From NCBI GenBank assembly GCA_035524895.1, contig DATLFI010000047.1:1-64000 (forward strand): DNA of 64,000 bases, given 5' to 3'. Under the pieces are notes generated by a model that worked only from the letters and a program-made list of their open reading frames with translations, did not search any database and was not told where the DNA came from. Origin of the DNA: DATLFI01 sp035524895. Its GTDB lineage: Bacteria > Acidobacteriota > Thermoanaerobaculia > Multivoradales > Multivoraceae. Position numbers and translations under genes: made by a program. Shown piece after piece: positions 53,299 to 62,696 of this stretch (within the stretch, counting starts at the first letter, position 1; the number at the start of each line of letters is the position of its first letter).

Positions 53299-53363
53299 GG
53301 TGGAAACCGGCGTAGAATCTGTGGCGAAATCCGTCGAACAGCTCGACTCGCGGGGAGGGGTTC

Positions 53364-53615
53364 ATGCGCCTCGACAAGGTGGCTCTCGGCTTGGCCGCCG
53401 GCATCCTCTGGGGAGCCGGTATCTTCCTGCTCACGCTGTGGTGCCACTACCGCGGCGGCGGCAACACTCTGATCCTGCTCAGCCAAGTGTACCTGGGCTA
53501 CAGCGTGAGCCTCCCAGGAGCCTTCATCGGGCTCGTGTGGGGGTTCGTCGACGGCTTCCTGGGCGGCTGGCTGCTGGCCTGGCTGTACAACCGGTTCGCC
53601 CGCGACGCCAAGTGA
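53364..53615 (+). CDS. Small membrane protein of the bacterial 'holin-like' family
   Basis: 83 residues with two long hydrophobic segments (about 7-28 and 45-75) and conserved LGYSVSLPGAFIGLVWGFVD. Homologues are often labelled bacteriophage holin but occur widely in free-living bacteria without phage genes; nothing phage-like surrounds it here. Start ATG with GGGGAGGGG upstream. Function unknown. Confidence 0.75.
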   Translation: MRLDKVALGLAAGILWGAGIFLLTLWCHYRGGGNTLILLSQVYLGYSVSLPGAFIGLVWGFVDGFLGGWLLAWLYNRFARDAK

Positions 53616-53685
53616 GGTCGGTTCGGGCGCCGCGTCTCGCCGAGGTTCGCGAGGCCGGCTCAGGGGACTCGCCAGGTCGACCGAC

Positions 53686-55368
53686 CTAGCGAGAGAACAC
53701 CACCTCGCCGCCGACCACGGTGGCGACCACTTTTGCGTCGTCGATCTCTTCGGGTGAGATCTCGAAGGGGTCGCGGTCGAGCACGACCAGGTCGGCGAGC
53801 GTTCCGGGGCGCAGAGCGCCCTTGCGCTCCTCCTCGAACGAGGCGTAGGCGCCTGACGCGGTGTAGGCGCGCAGCGCCTCCTCCAGCGCGATCCTCTGCT
53901 CTGGCACCCAGCCACCAGGGTGCGCGTGGTCGAGGGTCTGGCGGGTGAGCGCGGCGTAGATGCCTTCGAGCGGGGTCGGCGGCGCGACGAACCAATCGCT
54001 GCCGAAGGCGACGCGCGCTCCGGCGTCGAGCAGCGAGCGGAAGGCGTAGGTGCCCTTCGCGCGTTCGGGTCCGATAACCCTGTCGGCCCATCGTCCATCG
54101 TCGATCGCGTGGTACGGCTGCATGCTCGGGATCACCCCGAGCTCTGCGAAGCGCGGCACTTCCTGGGGACGCAGGTGCTGGGCGTGCTCGACGCGGAAGC
54201 GGCGGTCGCGCGCGCCGTTCTTCGCGATCGCTGAGGCGAACAGGTCGAGCAGCAGCGCGTTGGCGCGGTCGCCAATGGCATGGACGGTGACGTGAAGGCC
54301 CACGGCGTCTGCGCCCTCGATCCACGACCGCAGGTCCTTCTCGGTGTTGACCAGCAGCCCGCGGTCGCCGGGGGCGTCGGTGAACGGCTCGAAGAACGCT
54401 GCTGTGTGCGAGCCGAGCGAGCCGTCGACGAAGCCCTTGAGCAGGCCGGTGCGCAGCCACGCGTCGCCACTCCCGTGCTGCCGCACGTGCGCCGCCAGCC
54501 GCTCCCAGGTCGCCAGCGGCACCGCGGCGTAGACACGCGTGCGGAGGCGGCCCGCGGCCCGTGCTCGCTCGAAGACCTCGAGGTCCTCCCAGGTGCCCAT
54601 GTGATGCACCGTGGTGACACCCTGCGCCGCGACGTAGGCCATGGCGGCGTCGAGCGCGCGGTCTTGCAGCTCCGGCGATGGCGTGGGTACCACCCGTGCC
54701 ACCAGCTCCATGGCGTTGTCCTTGAGCACGCCGGTAGGCCGCCCGGCGGCGTCGCGGACGATCGCGCCGCCCTCAGGGTCGGGTGTCGCGCCCGTCACGC
54801 CGGCCGCCTCGAGCGCGCGCGTGTTGGCGAGCGCCATGTGCCCATCGAGCCGGTTCACCCACACCGGATGGTCAGGCGTCACCGAGTCGATCCAGTCGCG
54901 CGACGGCAGCTCGCCGCCCCAACGCTCGTGGTCCCAGTCGCCGCCGCTGATCCAGGTGCCCGCGGGCACGGTGCCCGCAAAAGCGGCGAGGCGCTCGGTG
55001 AAGTCGGCGGGCGTCGCAGCGTCCCGGAGCAGCACCGACGACAGCCGGAAGCCGCCCTCCAGGAAGTGCACGTGCGCGTCGACGAAGCCGGGCGTCACGA
55101 GCGCGCCACCGGCATCGATCACCTCGGTGTCGGGACCGAGCAGCGGGGCGATCTCCGCGGCGCTGCCGACCGCCGCGATGGTGTCGCCGCGGATCGCCAC
55201 TGCCTCCGCCCACGGACGAGCCGTGTCGCCGGTCCAGACTCGGGCGTTGGTGACGGCGAGTGTCACGGGGGCGTCACCCGCCGTCGATTGCGTCTTCGGG
55301 GTTGGCTGGCAGCCCAGCACGAGCCAGGGTAGCGTCACAACGAGGGGTACCGCCACGACGATCCTCAT
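53686..55368 (-). CDS. Amidohydrolase (YtcJ-like), lipoprotein
   Basis: 560 residues, starting at an ATG that overlaps the esterase stop (an ATG at 55383 is possible). Lipobox WLVLGC places the protein outside. Metal-dependent TIM barrel: VDAHVHF (HxH), VTVHAIGDRA and EHAQHLRP (later His), FGSDWFVAP (Asp). Close to the YtcJ/exoenzyme-regulatory AepA group, which hydrolyse amide or N-formyl bonds of unknown compounds. Coupled to the upstream esterase. Confidence 0.88.
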   Translation of the reverse strand: MRIVVAVPLVVTLPWLVLGCQPTPKTQSTAGDAPVTLAVTNARVWTGDTARPWAEAVAIRGDTIAAVGSAAEIAPLLGPDTEVIDAGGALVTPGFVDAHVHFLEGGFRLSSVLLRDAATPADFTERLAAFAGTVPAGTWISGGDWDHERWGGELPSRDWIDSVTPDHPVWVNRLDGHMALANTRALEAAGVTGATPDPEGGAIVRDAAGRPTGVLKDNAMELVARVVPTPSPELQDRALDAAMAYVAAQGVTTVHHMGTWEDLEVFERARAAGRLRTRVYAAVPLATWERLAAHVRQHGSGDAWLRTGLLKGFVDGSLGSHTAAFFEPFTDAPGDRGLLVNTEKDLRSWIEGADAVGLHVTVHAIGDRANALLLDLFASAIAKNGARDRRFRVEHAQHLRPQEVPRFAELGVIPSMQPYHAIDDGRWADRVIGPERAKGTYAFRSLLDAGARVAFGSDWFVAPPTPLEGIYAALTRQTLDHAHPGGWVPEQRIALEEALRAYTASGAYASFEEERKGALRPGTLADLVVLDRDPFEISPEEIDDAKVVATVVGGEVVFSR

Positions 55369-57116
55369 CGGAGCCGTCGCCATTCCTTCAGGTCGAAGCT
55401 CTTCGGCGCCGTTGCCTCGAGCCGCTTCAGGATCTTCGGCAGGTACATGGTGTTGTAGCGCAACCGCGATAGGTGGTTGCCGTTCTCGTGGTCGCCGTTC
55501 CAGCAGTGCTCGGCGCGGTCGCCGTAGTCGACCTCGCCGCCGTAGTAGGGGTCCTTGGTCGACTCGAGGAACTCCTCCACCAGGTACACGGCATTGTTGA
55601 GGTAGTAGTTGTCCATGTCGCCGCAGTAGATGTGGAGCTTGCCGGCGAGCTTGGGCCCGAGCGTCTTCCAGTCGCGGCGGAGGATATGCCCGAGGTCGTA
55701 GTTCTCGAGCCAGTGGGCGGCGACTGCCTTGTCGATGACGCCGGTACGTTTGTCCCAGATCGGCTTCGGGTAGCCGTCGTCGCCCACCGGCGAGTACACC
55801 GCCTGCCACACGTCCCATTGGTCGCCGGAGCGGCCGTTCTCGCCGAGCACCAGCTCATAGTGGCCGTACTCGCGCAGCGTGATGTCGACGTGGCCAAGCC
55901 AGTTGCGGTGGCCGGGACGCTCGATGACCTTGAAGTCGCCCTGGACCCAGTAAGCGTTCTCGTCCTGGTACAGGTCCACCAGAGTGTAGGCGCGGAAGTC
56001 GATCGGGTCGGGGCAGGCGACGAAGGCACCGTTGTACTCGTCCGGGTAGAAGAGCTGCACCGCCATCGCTTCCCAGCCTCCGGTCGATCCGCCGTACGTG
56101 AAGCGCGCCCAGCCCTCGCCGATGCCGCGGAACTCCTTCTCGATGTGGGGGATCAGCTCGTACTGGATGGCATCGCCGTAGGGTCCGAGGTTCGCAGAGT
56201 TGACCGCGTAGGAGTCGTCGTAGAACGGGTTGGCGTGCTGGATCTCGATCACCAGGAAGCGCGGAAAGTCCGGCGAGATCCACTGCCGATAAAAATCGTA
56301 CGCCTCTTGCTGCTCGACGCGGTTGTAGCACTCGACCTGGAAGCGCTCGGAGTACTCGCACAGCAGGTCTTGGTCGGGCGGCTCGGTGCGGAAGCCGCCG
56401 AAATCGGCCGGAAAATGCCCGTGGAACACCATCAGCGGGTAGCGCGCCTCGGTGTGGTCGTCGAAGCCCTCGGGCACGAGCACGTGAGCGCCCAAGAACA
56501 TGTCGCGCCCCCAGAACGTCGAGAGCTTTTCGCTGCGGATCTTCACGTGGCGCACGTACTTGGTGTCCGCGGGGGTCTCGAGCGGCTGGTTGATCCGGTC
56601 GAGCGTGATCTCGACGGTGCCGGTGGCGCTGGGGTCGACGCGCAGCCGCTGCGGCGTGCTCGACAGATTGCCGGGGGCCACCCGCCAGTTCTGACCCTCG
56701 CCGCGGTCGGGCGGAAGCCGGATGGTCTTGCCGTGCGCCGGGGTGAACGTCTCGTACTCGTGCAGCACCGCCTGCACCCAGTACTCCCCCGGTGGCACCT
56801 CGGCGAGACTCGCGATCGGAAAGCCGAAGACTTCGGCATCGAAGCTGGCGCGTCCGCCGCGCCCGAGCTCCTCCACGTCGACGCCGAAGATCTGGGCGCC
56901 GGTGAGCCCCGGCGAGACCTGAAAACGCGGCTCGGGTTCCTGGCGCTTGGCGAAGATCAGGATCACGCGGCCGTCGCGCGGCCGGTCCGCCAGCGCCTCC
57001 GCGACGCCGACGGTGATCTCGAATGCGGTGGCGGGCAGGGCTCCGCCCGCCAGGAATACCGAGAGGCAGAGGGTCGTGAGGCAAAGGATCGACCGTCGAG
57101 TCCTGGGATGGCTCAT
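55365..57116 (-). CDS. Secreted esterase-like alpha/beta hydrolase
   Basis: 583 residues: signal peptide (about 1-31), an N-terminal beta domain with an unusual conserved PPGEYWVQAVLHEYETF block, and an alpha/beta hydrolase in the second half. The nucleophile is probably Ser in TYGGSTGGWEAM, as in esterase D-like enzymes, and the late CWNGDHENGNHLSR supplies His. It is the first gene of a two-gene operon with the amidohydrolase, perhaps acting on the same compound. The divergent region upstream holds a palindromic site. Confidence 0.82.
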   Translation of the reverse strand: MSHPRTRRSILCLTTLCLSVFLAGGALPATAFEITVGVAEALADRPRDGRVILIFAKRQEPEPRFQVSPGLTGAQIFGVDVEELGRGGRASFDAEVFGFPIASLAEVPPGEYWVQAVLHEYETFTPAHGKTIRLPPDRGEGQNWRVAPGNLSSTPQRLRVDPSATGTVEITLDRINQPLETPADTKYVRHVKIRSEKLSTFWGRDMFLGAHVLVPEGFDDHTEARYPLMVFHGHFPADFGGFRTEPPDQDLLCEYSERFQVECYNRVEQQEAYDFYRQWISPDFPRFLVIEIQHANPFYDDSYAVNSANLGPYGDAIQYELIPHIEKEFRGIGEGWARFTYGGSTGGWEAMAVQLFYPDEYNGAFVACPDPIDFRAYTLVDLYQDENAYWVQGDFKVIERPGHRNWLGHVDITLREYGHYELVLGENGRSGDQWDVWQAVYSPVGDDGYPKPIWDKRTGVIDKAVAAHWLENYDLGHILRRDWKTLGPKLAGKLHIYCGDMDNYYLNNAVYLVEEFLESTKDPYYGGEVDYGDRAEHCWNGDHENGNHLSRLRYNTMYLPKILKRLEATAPKSFDLKEWRRLR

Positions 57117-57184
57117 CGGTGTGGGCTCCCGTGTGTGACCGGCGTTGCGCGGTCACTCTGCCACAGCGATCCTCTGCGGTGACC

Positions 57185-57219
57185 GTAACAGCACTCCCTG
57201 TGTTATGCTGTAACAGCAT
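57185..57219. promoter_or_regulatory. Palindromic operator-like site in the esterase/hem divergent region
   Basis: TGTTA-TGCTG-TAACA (57201-57215) and ATGCTG-TAA-CAGCAT (57205-57219) are two overlapping dyads; GTAACAGCA also occurs as a direct repeat at 57185 and 57210, 25 bases apart. It is the most AT-rich spot nearby and lies 21 bases before the small ORF, so a repressor binding site over a promoter is likely. Confidence 0.6.
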
Positions 57220-57239
57220 TTACGCCACGACATCCAATC

Positions 57240-57356
57240 ATGAGCCTGAGGTTCGCATCGCGCGCGCTCCGCTCCACGGCACTCCTTGTCGCGTTCGGAC
57301 TCGGTCTGGCGGTCCTGGCCGTAACGCCGGCAATCGGCGAGGAGCGGCTCGAGTGA
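57240..57356 (+). CDS. 38-residue small protein with signal-peptide-like sequence
   Basis: ATG to TGA without interruption: a basic start (MSLRFASRALRS), a hydrophobic core ALLVAFGLGLAVLAV and an end that resembles a signal cleavage site followed by acidic residues (AIG-EERLE). It lies between the palindromic site and hemCD and is followed by a small hairpin. It could be a membrane peptide, a leader peptide controlling hem expression, or a leftover signal peptide of a lost gene. No clear ribosome site is present. Confidence 0.4.
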   Translation: MSLRFASRALRSTALLVAFGLGLAVLAVTPAIGEERLE

Positions 57357-57360
57357 CTGT

Positions 57361-57378
57361 ACCGGCGGTGACGCCGGT
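57361..57378 (+). terminator. Short hairpin between the small ORF and hemCD
   Basis: ACCGGCG-GTGA-CGCCGGT: a 7-base stem and 4-base loop directly after the small ORF stop. No T-run, so attenuation or RNA processing are as likely as termination. Confidence 0.4.
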
Positions 57379-57419
57379 GTGACCGCCCGGACGCGGAAGG
57401 TCTGGAAGAATGCCGTCCG

Positions 57420-59282
57420 ATGGCTGCCGGACATGTGACCGTTGGGAGCCGGCGCACCCCCCTGGCGCTGGCACAGACCGAGCTCGTGGCTCGCCGGCTC
57501 GCGCGCGCAGGCTTCTCGGTGCAGGTGCTCACCCTGGCGACCGGCGGCGACCGCAGCCTCGGCGGCAGCCTGGCGACCGCCAAGGGCCTGTTCACCGCCG
57601 AGCTCGATCGGGCGTTGCTCGCCGGTAACGTCGACCTCGCCGTCCACTCGCTCAAGGACTTGCCGCTCGAGCAGGATCCCAGGCTCGAGCTCGCGGCCGT
57701 GCCGGCGCGCGAGCACGCCAACGATCTGCTCGTGTTGCGGCGCGAGGACTCGCGGACGCTCGGCGCTCACCCGCTGACCGCCTTCGCCGACGATGCCGTC
57801 CTGGCCGTGGAGGCCGCGGAGGCGTTCGCCGCCCTCCCCCTCGGCGCGACGATCGGCACGTCGTCGCCACGTCGGCAGAGCGGTGCCCTGGCGCTGCGGC
57901 CCGACCTCGTGTGCGTCGGCGTGCGCGGCTCGGTCGAGCGCCGGCTCGAGCGGCTTCGGAGTGGTGCCGTCGATGCGCTGCTGCTCGCCGAGGCCGGCGT
58001 GGTCCGGCTGCTGCGCGAGCATGCCCTGTCCGTCGACTCCGGTGGTGGCAACGCCTACGCCCCCGGCATCGGGTTGAGCGCCTTCCGCCTCGAGCTCGCG
58101 AGCTGGCCAGCGGCGCCAGGTCAGGGCGCGCTCGCCGTGCAGGTGCTCGCGAACCGCCCCTGGAGCGGCAGCACCAGCATCGAGGCGCTCGACCATCGGC
58201 CGTCGCGCCGGTCTGCCGAGCTCGAGCGGGAGCTGCTGGAGGCAGTGGGCGGCGGTTGTGCTCTCCCCTTCGGTGCCAGCGCCGACGGCTCGTCGATCCA
58301 CGCTGCGCTCGCCGCCGAGAGCTGGCGCGCGTTCGCGGGAGTCGGCGCCGCGCCGACCGTCGTGCGGCGCAGCTTCCCGCTCGACGGCTTCGACCCGGGG
58401 ATCGCCGCCAACGAGCTGCGGGCGGCCATCGCGCGGGTCGGAACCTCGACGGTCCCTTCGGTCCCCGCGCTGCGGCTCGACGCCGCCGAGACGCCGCCAC
58501 GACTGGTCGTGACCTCGACACCGGCCGCCGCCGCCCGGCTCACCAGCGGCCTCGTGCGCCAGGGTGTCGCGCTTCCAGGCTCCAGCATCGGGAGCACGGG
58601 GGTGCCGAGCGCGGTCGCTGCCCTCGAGGTCACCGTGCGTCGTGCGCTACCTGGCCCGTGGCCGGTCGACCAGATCCTTCTGGGCGAGAGCAGGCAGCGC
58701 TGGCCGTGGGTGCTGGTCAGTTCGCCGGGCGCGGCAGCGGTCCTGGTCGAGCGCGCGGCGACCGAGCCAGTCTGGCTGCGACTGGCCTGGTGCGCTCTCG
58801 GCGAGGGCACCGCGCGGGCCCTGCTCGAGCTCGGCGTCCCCGCCGGGCTGTGCGCTGGCTCGCGCGACGCGTCCGGATTTGCCGACTTCGCGCTGCGCCA
58901 CCTGGACCCGGAGTCGCCGCTGTTCCTGCCGCAGTCGGCGCTCGCCTCGCCCGCGCTGGCGGCGCGGCTGCGGACGCGCGGCCGAAGCGTGGTGGCGTGG
59001 CCGGCCTACACCGTCGAGCCCCGCACCGAGCTGAGCTGGCCCGCCGGCTGGGACCCGCCGGCCGCGGTGCTGTTCACGGCTCCCTCGGCCGTGGCGGCCT
59101 GGGTCGCCAACGAGCTGCCGTGGCCGACCGAATCGTGGGCGATGGGCGATGCAACGCAACGCGAGCTCGAGCGGCTCGGCGCGCCGGCGATCCGCCGGAC
59201 CGAGGCGCCGGCGCCAGCGCACGACGCGTCGGCCGAGACGGCAGATGCCGATCGCACGCTCACCGAGAGGTGCGCCCCTTGA
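57420..59282 (+). CDS. hemCD: Fused hydroxymethylbilane synthase / uroporphyrinogen-III synthase
   Basis: 620 residues. HemC occupies about 4-350: VGSRRTPLALAQ, catalytic Asp80 in HSLKD, GTSSPRRQ and the cofactor-binding Cys280 in VGGGCALPFG. HemD follows from about 365 (RLVVTSTPAAAARL ... FTAPSAVAAWV). The fusion makes linear hydroxymethylbilane and closes it to uroporphyrinogen III in one polypeptide, avoiding the unstable free intermediate. A GTG at 57435 is an alternative start. First enzyme gene of the heme operon. Confidence 0.93.
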   Translation: MAAGHVTVGSRRTPLALAQTELVARRLARAGFSVQVLTLATGGDRSLGGSLATAKGLFTAELDRALLAGNVDLAVHSLKDLPLEQDPRLELAAVPAREHANDLLVLRREDSRTLGAHPLTAFADDAVLAVEAAEAFAALPLGATIGTSSPRRQSGALALRPDLVCVGVRGSVERRLERLRSGAVDALLLAEAGVVRLLREHALSVDSGGGNAYAPGIGLSAFRLELASWPAAPGQGALAVQVLANRPWSGSTSIEALDHRPSRRSAELERELLEAVGGGCALPFGASADGSSIHAALAAESWRAFAGVGAAPTVVRRSFPLDGFDPGIAANELRAAIARVGTSTVPSVPALRLDAAETPPRLVVTSTPAAAARLTSGLVRQGVALPGSSIGSTGVPSAVAALEVTVRRALPGPWPVDQILLGESRQRWPWVLVSSPGAAAVLVERAATEPVWLRLAWCALGEGTARALLELGVPAGLCAGSRDASGFADFALRHLDPESPLFLPQSALASPALAARLRTRGRSVVAWPAYTVEPRTELSWPAGWDPPAAVLFTAPSAVAAWVANELPWPTESWAMGDATQRELERLGAPAIRRTEAPAPAHDASAETADADRTLTERCAP

Positions 59283-60313
59283 GCGCGATACGCGAGGCGA
59301 CCAGAACAGCGGCCGTGCTCGCGTACACGGAGGACCTGCAGGAGCGTCTGTGCGCCGCGCTCGAGGCGATCGACGGCGCGGCACCTTTTGATCGCAGGGA
59401 GCTCCAGCTCCCCCACGGCGGCGCGGCGCGGCCATGCGTCCTCAGCGACGGACCGGTCGTCGAGCGAGCTGCCGTCCACGTCACCCGTACCCGCGCGCCG
59501 CGTCTGCCCTCGGCCGCCACGACGCACCGGCCCGAGCTCGCGGGCCGCGGATACCAGGCGGCCTCCATCTCGGTGATCGTGCACCCGCGCAACCCGTACG
59601 CGCCGACCGGCCACCTGAACCTCCGGTACTTCGAAGCCGATGGCGAGGGCGAGTCGAACCTGGCGTGGTTCGGCGGAGGCTTCGACCTCACGCCGGTCTT
59701 CGGTTTCGTCGAGGACGCGGTGGCCTGGCATCGCGCCGCGCGGGAAGCCTGCCAGCCTTTCGGGCACGACCTCTACGCGCGCTTCAAGCGCCAGTGCGAC
59801 GAGTACTTCGTGCTCCGCCACCGCGGCGAGGCGCGCGGAATAGGCGGGATCTTCTTCGACGACCTGCGCTCGCTCGACGCCGGAGGTGAAGACCTCGATC
59901 GCTGCTTCGACTTCGCGCGCGGTGTGGGCGAGACGTTCACTAGTGCCTACCTCGAGATCTTGGAGCGGCGGTGCGACATTCCCTGGGGCGATCGCCAGCG
60001 CCAGTTCCAGCTCTACCGTCGCGGTCGCTACGTCGAGTTCAACCTGCTCCACGACCGCGGCACCCGCTTCGGGCTCGAGGCGGGGAGCTGGGCCGAGTCC
60101 CTGCTCGCGTCGCTGCCGCCACTCGCGGCCTGGCGCTACGACTGGGAGCCGGAGCCGGGAAGCGAGGAGGAGGCGCTCGCCGGGTTCCTGCTGCCGCGGG
60201 ACTGGGCGAACCTGCCGGCCGACGCCGAGATCGCCGCGACCTTGGCCACTAGCCCAGCGCACAGCGCCGCGGTGGCGGCTGCGCCGCCGCGCCAGCGGGG
60301 GGACTCGCGGTGA
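59279..60313 (+). CDS. hemF: Aerobic coproporphyrinogen-III oxidase
   Basis: 344 residues if started at TTG 59279, which overlaps the hemCD stop as TTGA and has AGAGGTG upstream; a GTG at 59270 is possible. Signatures: VIVHPRNPYAPTGHLNLRYF, AWFGGGFDLTPVFGF and FQLYRRGRYVEFNLLHDRGT, all diagnostic of HemF, which uses O2 for two oxidative decarboxylations. The Ala-rich C-terminal tail extends about 40 residues beyond the usual length. An aerobic life-style is implied. Confidence 0.95.
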   Translation: MSAIREATRTAAVLAYTEDLQERLCAALEAIDGAAPFDRRELQLPHGGAARPCVLSDGPVVERAAVHVTRTRAPRLPSAATTHRPELAGRGYQAASISVIVHPRNPYAPTGHLNLRYFEADGEGESNLAWFGGGFDLTPVFGFVEDAVAWHRAAREACQPFGHDLYARFKRQCDEYFVLRHRGEARGIGGIFFDDLRSLDAGGEDLDRCFDFARGVGETFTSAYLEILERRCDIPWGDRQRQFQLYRRGRYVEFNLLHDRGTRFGLEAGSWAESLLASLPPLAAWRYDWEPEPGSEEEALAGFLLPRDWANLPADAEIAATLATSPAHSAAVAAAPPRQRGDSR

Positions 60314-61368
60314 TCGCGCATGCGCCCCCGGCTCCTCGCGCGGCTTCCGGCGCCGGCGTGCTTGCGATCAACCTCGGGACGCCCGATGCGCCCGAGCCGC
60401 GCGCCATCCGTCGCTACCTGCGGCAGTTCTTGAGCGACCCGCGCGTGGTCGAGCTGCCGCGCTGGCGGTGGTGGCCGGTGCTCTACGGCATCGTGCTGCC
60501 GCTTCGCCCGCGGCGCGTCGCCAAGCTGTACCGCACCGTGTGGACCGCGGAAGGCTCGCCGCTGCTCGCGATCTCCCGCCGGCAGGCTCGCGGGCTCGCC
60601 GACCGGCTCGCGACGAGCAGCGGCGAGGCCGTGCAAGTAGAGCTGGGCATGCGCTACGGCAATCCCTCGATCGGCAGCGCGCTGCGCGCGCTCCAGGCTC
60701 GAGGCTGCGAGCGGATCCTCGCGTTTCCCTTGTTCCCGCAGTACGCCGCGGCTACCACCGCGTCGGCGCTCGACGAGGTCGCCCGCGAGCTCCGGAGCTT
60801 CCGGCGCTGGCCTCACTTGCGCGCGATCGCCGGCTACCACGACCACGCCGGCTACCTCGACGCGCTCGCCGCGTCGATCGTGGAGACCTGGCGGGACGGC
60901 GGTCCGCCCGAACGACTGGTGTGCTCGTACCACGGCATCCCCGAGCGCTACTACCGGCACGGCGACCCGTACCCCGACCAGTGCCACGACACCACCCGCC
61001 GCCTGGCTACGCGGCTGCCGCTCGAGACAACGAAGATCTTGACCACGTTCCAGTCCCAGTTCGGCCGCGAGCGGTGGGTGGCTCCCGCCACCGATGCGAC
61101 GCTCCAGACGCTGGCACGCGAGGGGGTGCGCCATGTCGGCGTGGTGTGCCCCGGCTTCTCGGCCGACTGCCTCGAAACGCTGGAGGAGATCGACGGTCAG
61201 AACCGCGAGCTCTTCCTGCACGCGGGTGGCGAGACCTTCCGCTTCGTCCCATGCCTCAACGACCGCGACGACCACCTGGACGCGCTCGCCGACATCGCGC
61301 GGCGCGACCTCGCCGGCTGGCTCGACGAGCTCCGGGAGGCCCCCCTACGCCAATGGGCAGGAGCGTGA
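60310..61368 (+). CDS. hemH: Ferrochelatase
   Basis: 352 residues from a GTG that overlaps the hemF stop (GTGA). INLGTPDAPEPRAIRRYLRQ is the common start; the catalytic His is in CSYHGIPERYYRHGD and the acidic helix is in FSADCLETLEEI. It inserts Fe2+ into protoporphyrin (or coproporphyrin). With HemY downstream and HemF upstream the classical protoporphyrin route is favoured over the coproporphyrin route. Confidence 0.95.
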   Translation: MIAHAPPAPRAASGAGVLAINLGTPDAPEPRAIRRYLRQFLSDPRVVELPRWRWWPVLYGIVLPLRPRRVAKLYRTVWTAEGSPLLAISRRQARGLADRLATSSGEAVQVELGMRYGNPSIGSALRALQARGCERILAFPLFPQYAAATTASALDEVARELRSFRRWPHLRAIAGYHDHAGYLDALAASIVETWRDGGPPERLVCSYHGIPERYYRHGDPYPDQCHDTTRRLATRLPLETTKILTTFQSQFGRERWVAPATDATLQTLAREGVRHVGVVCPGFSADCLETLEEIDGQNRELFLHAGGETFRFVPCLNDRDDHLDALADIARRDLAGWLDELREAPLRQWAGA

Positions 61369-62696
61369 CCGTGAGCTGGCGGGACGCCATCCCACGCCTT
61401 GGTATCGCCGGCACGAGCTGGCGCGACGTCGACACCTCGGTGCTCGCGAAGCTCGGTGGCTTGGTCCGCGACGAGGGTTGGCTGGCGTCCGCCCGCCGGG
61501 ACATCGAGGTAGCCGAGCTGTGTCCAGTGGCGACCTGCAACCGCGTGGAGCTCGCATTCCTGACCCATCCCGGCGACGACCACGCGCGCCCTCTGCAGTC
61601 GATCCGCGAGGCGCTGCGGGAGGCGAGCGGCGGCGCTACGCCAGAGCTTCGGCTGCGCGCCGGCGATGCGGCGCTCGAACATCTGGTCGAGGTGGCGGCA
61701 GGCCTCGACTCCGCTATGCCGGGAGAACGAGAGATCCGCGGCCAGTTGCGGTGTGCGGTGCGGGGCGCGCGCAACGCCGGGCTCGCCGGCGCGGGGCTCG
61801 AGCGCATGATCCACGAGGCCTTGCGCATCGCGGCGCGGGTCCACGAGGAGACCGGCCTCGGCGGCGGTCGTGCCTCCCTTGCGGAGCTGGCGGTGCAACG
61901 GGTGCTGGCTCGACTGCGCGCCACGCCGGGAGCGGTGCTCCTGGTCGGCGTGTCGCCCATGACGCGTCGCGCCGCTGCACGGCTGGGCCGCGAACGGGTG
62001 GAGCTCGTGGTCGCCAACCGCACGGCCTCGCGCGCCGCGGAGCTGGCGGCGCTCCACGGTGGCGGCGCGGTCGCGCTCGACGCCCTGCGTTCCGCAACGC
62101 CCCGCGTCGAAGCGGTGATCACGGCGACGGGTGCTCCCGAACCGGTGCTCGACCGCAACACGCTCGAACGGCTCGCTCACGGCAGCCCGAGCGGCAGACC
62201 GCCGATCCTGGTCGATCTCGCCGTGCCTCCCGACGCCGACCCCGAGACGGCGCGCGCCGCGGGAATCGAGCTGGTAGGCCTCGACGACCTGGTCCGCGAA
62301 GCAGAGCGCACCCGCGAGCGGCGCTCTGACCAGATCGCGGAGTCCCGCGCCGCCGTCGCGCGCCAGCTCGCGCGGCTGCGCCAGGAGCGCGCCGAGCGGG
62401 CCCTCTCGCCGGTCCTGCGCGACCTCGGCACGCGCTACCGTGACACGGCGCGCCGCGGCGTCGAGCTCTTGCTCGAGCGTGACCTGAGCAACATCGCCTT
62501 ACAGCCAGCGGAGCGCGAAGCGTTGCTCGAGTGGGCCGACGCCCTCGCCCGAAGGCTGGCCCACCTCCCCACCGCCGGGCTGCGCGCACTGTCGTCGCGC
62601 TGCGGCCACGACGCGGTCGAGGTGTTCCTCGCCGCCGGCGACCCCAAGCTCCTCGACACGCTCGCGGAGTCGGGCGAGAGCCCGGAGCCTACGTGA
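61365..62696 (+). CDS. hemA: Glutamyl-tRNA reductase
   Basis: 443 residues from the GTG at 61365 overlapping the hemH stop; a GTG at 61371 has a better spaced AGGAG site. Catalytic Cys is in VATCNRVELAF, and the ERMIHEALRIAARVHEETGL helix precedes the NADPH domain. That domain reads VLLVGVSPMTRRAAARLG, whereas the usual GAGxMG loop is absent, although ANRTASRAAELA follows as expected. C-terminal dimerisation helices are normal. It makes glutamate-1-semialdehyde from glutamyl-tRNA, the first committed step of heme synthesis. Confidence 0.9.
   Translation: MTVSWRDAIPRLGIAGTSWRDVDTSVLAKLGGLVRDEGWLASARRDIEVAELCPVATCNRVELAFLTHPGDDHARPLQSIREALREASGGATPELRLRAGDAALEHLVEVAAGLDSAMPGEREIRGQLRCAVRGARNAGLAGAGLERMIHEALRIAARVHEETGLGGGRASLAELAVQRVLARLRATPGAVLLVGVSPMTRRAAARLGRERVELVVANRTASRAAELAALHGGGAVALDALRSATPRVEAVITATGAPEPVLDRNTLERLAHGSPSGRPPILVDLAVPPDADPETARAAGIELVGLDDLVREAERTRERRSDQIAESRAAVARQLARLRQERAERALSPVLRDLGTRYRDTARRGVELLLERDLSNIALQPAEREALLEWADALARRLAHLPTAGLRALSSRCGHDAVEVFLAAGDPKLLDTLAESGESPEPT

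Noticed and set aside
53364..53615. Holin-like gene as sign of a prophage
   Set aside because: No lysin, integrase or structural gene is nearby; the family is widespread outside phages.
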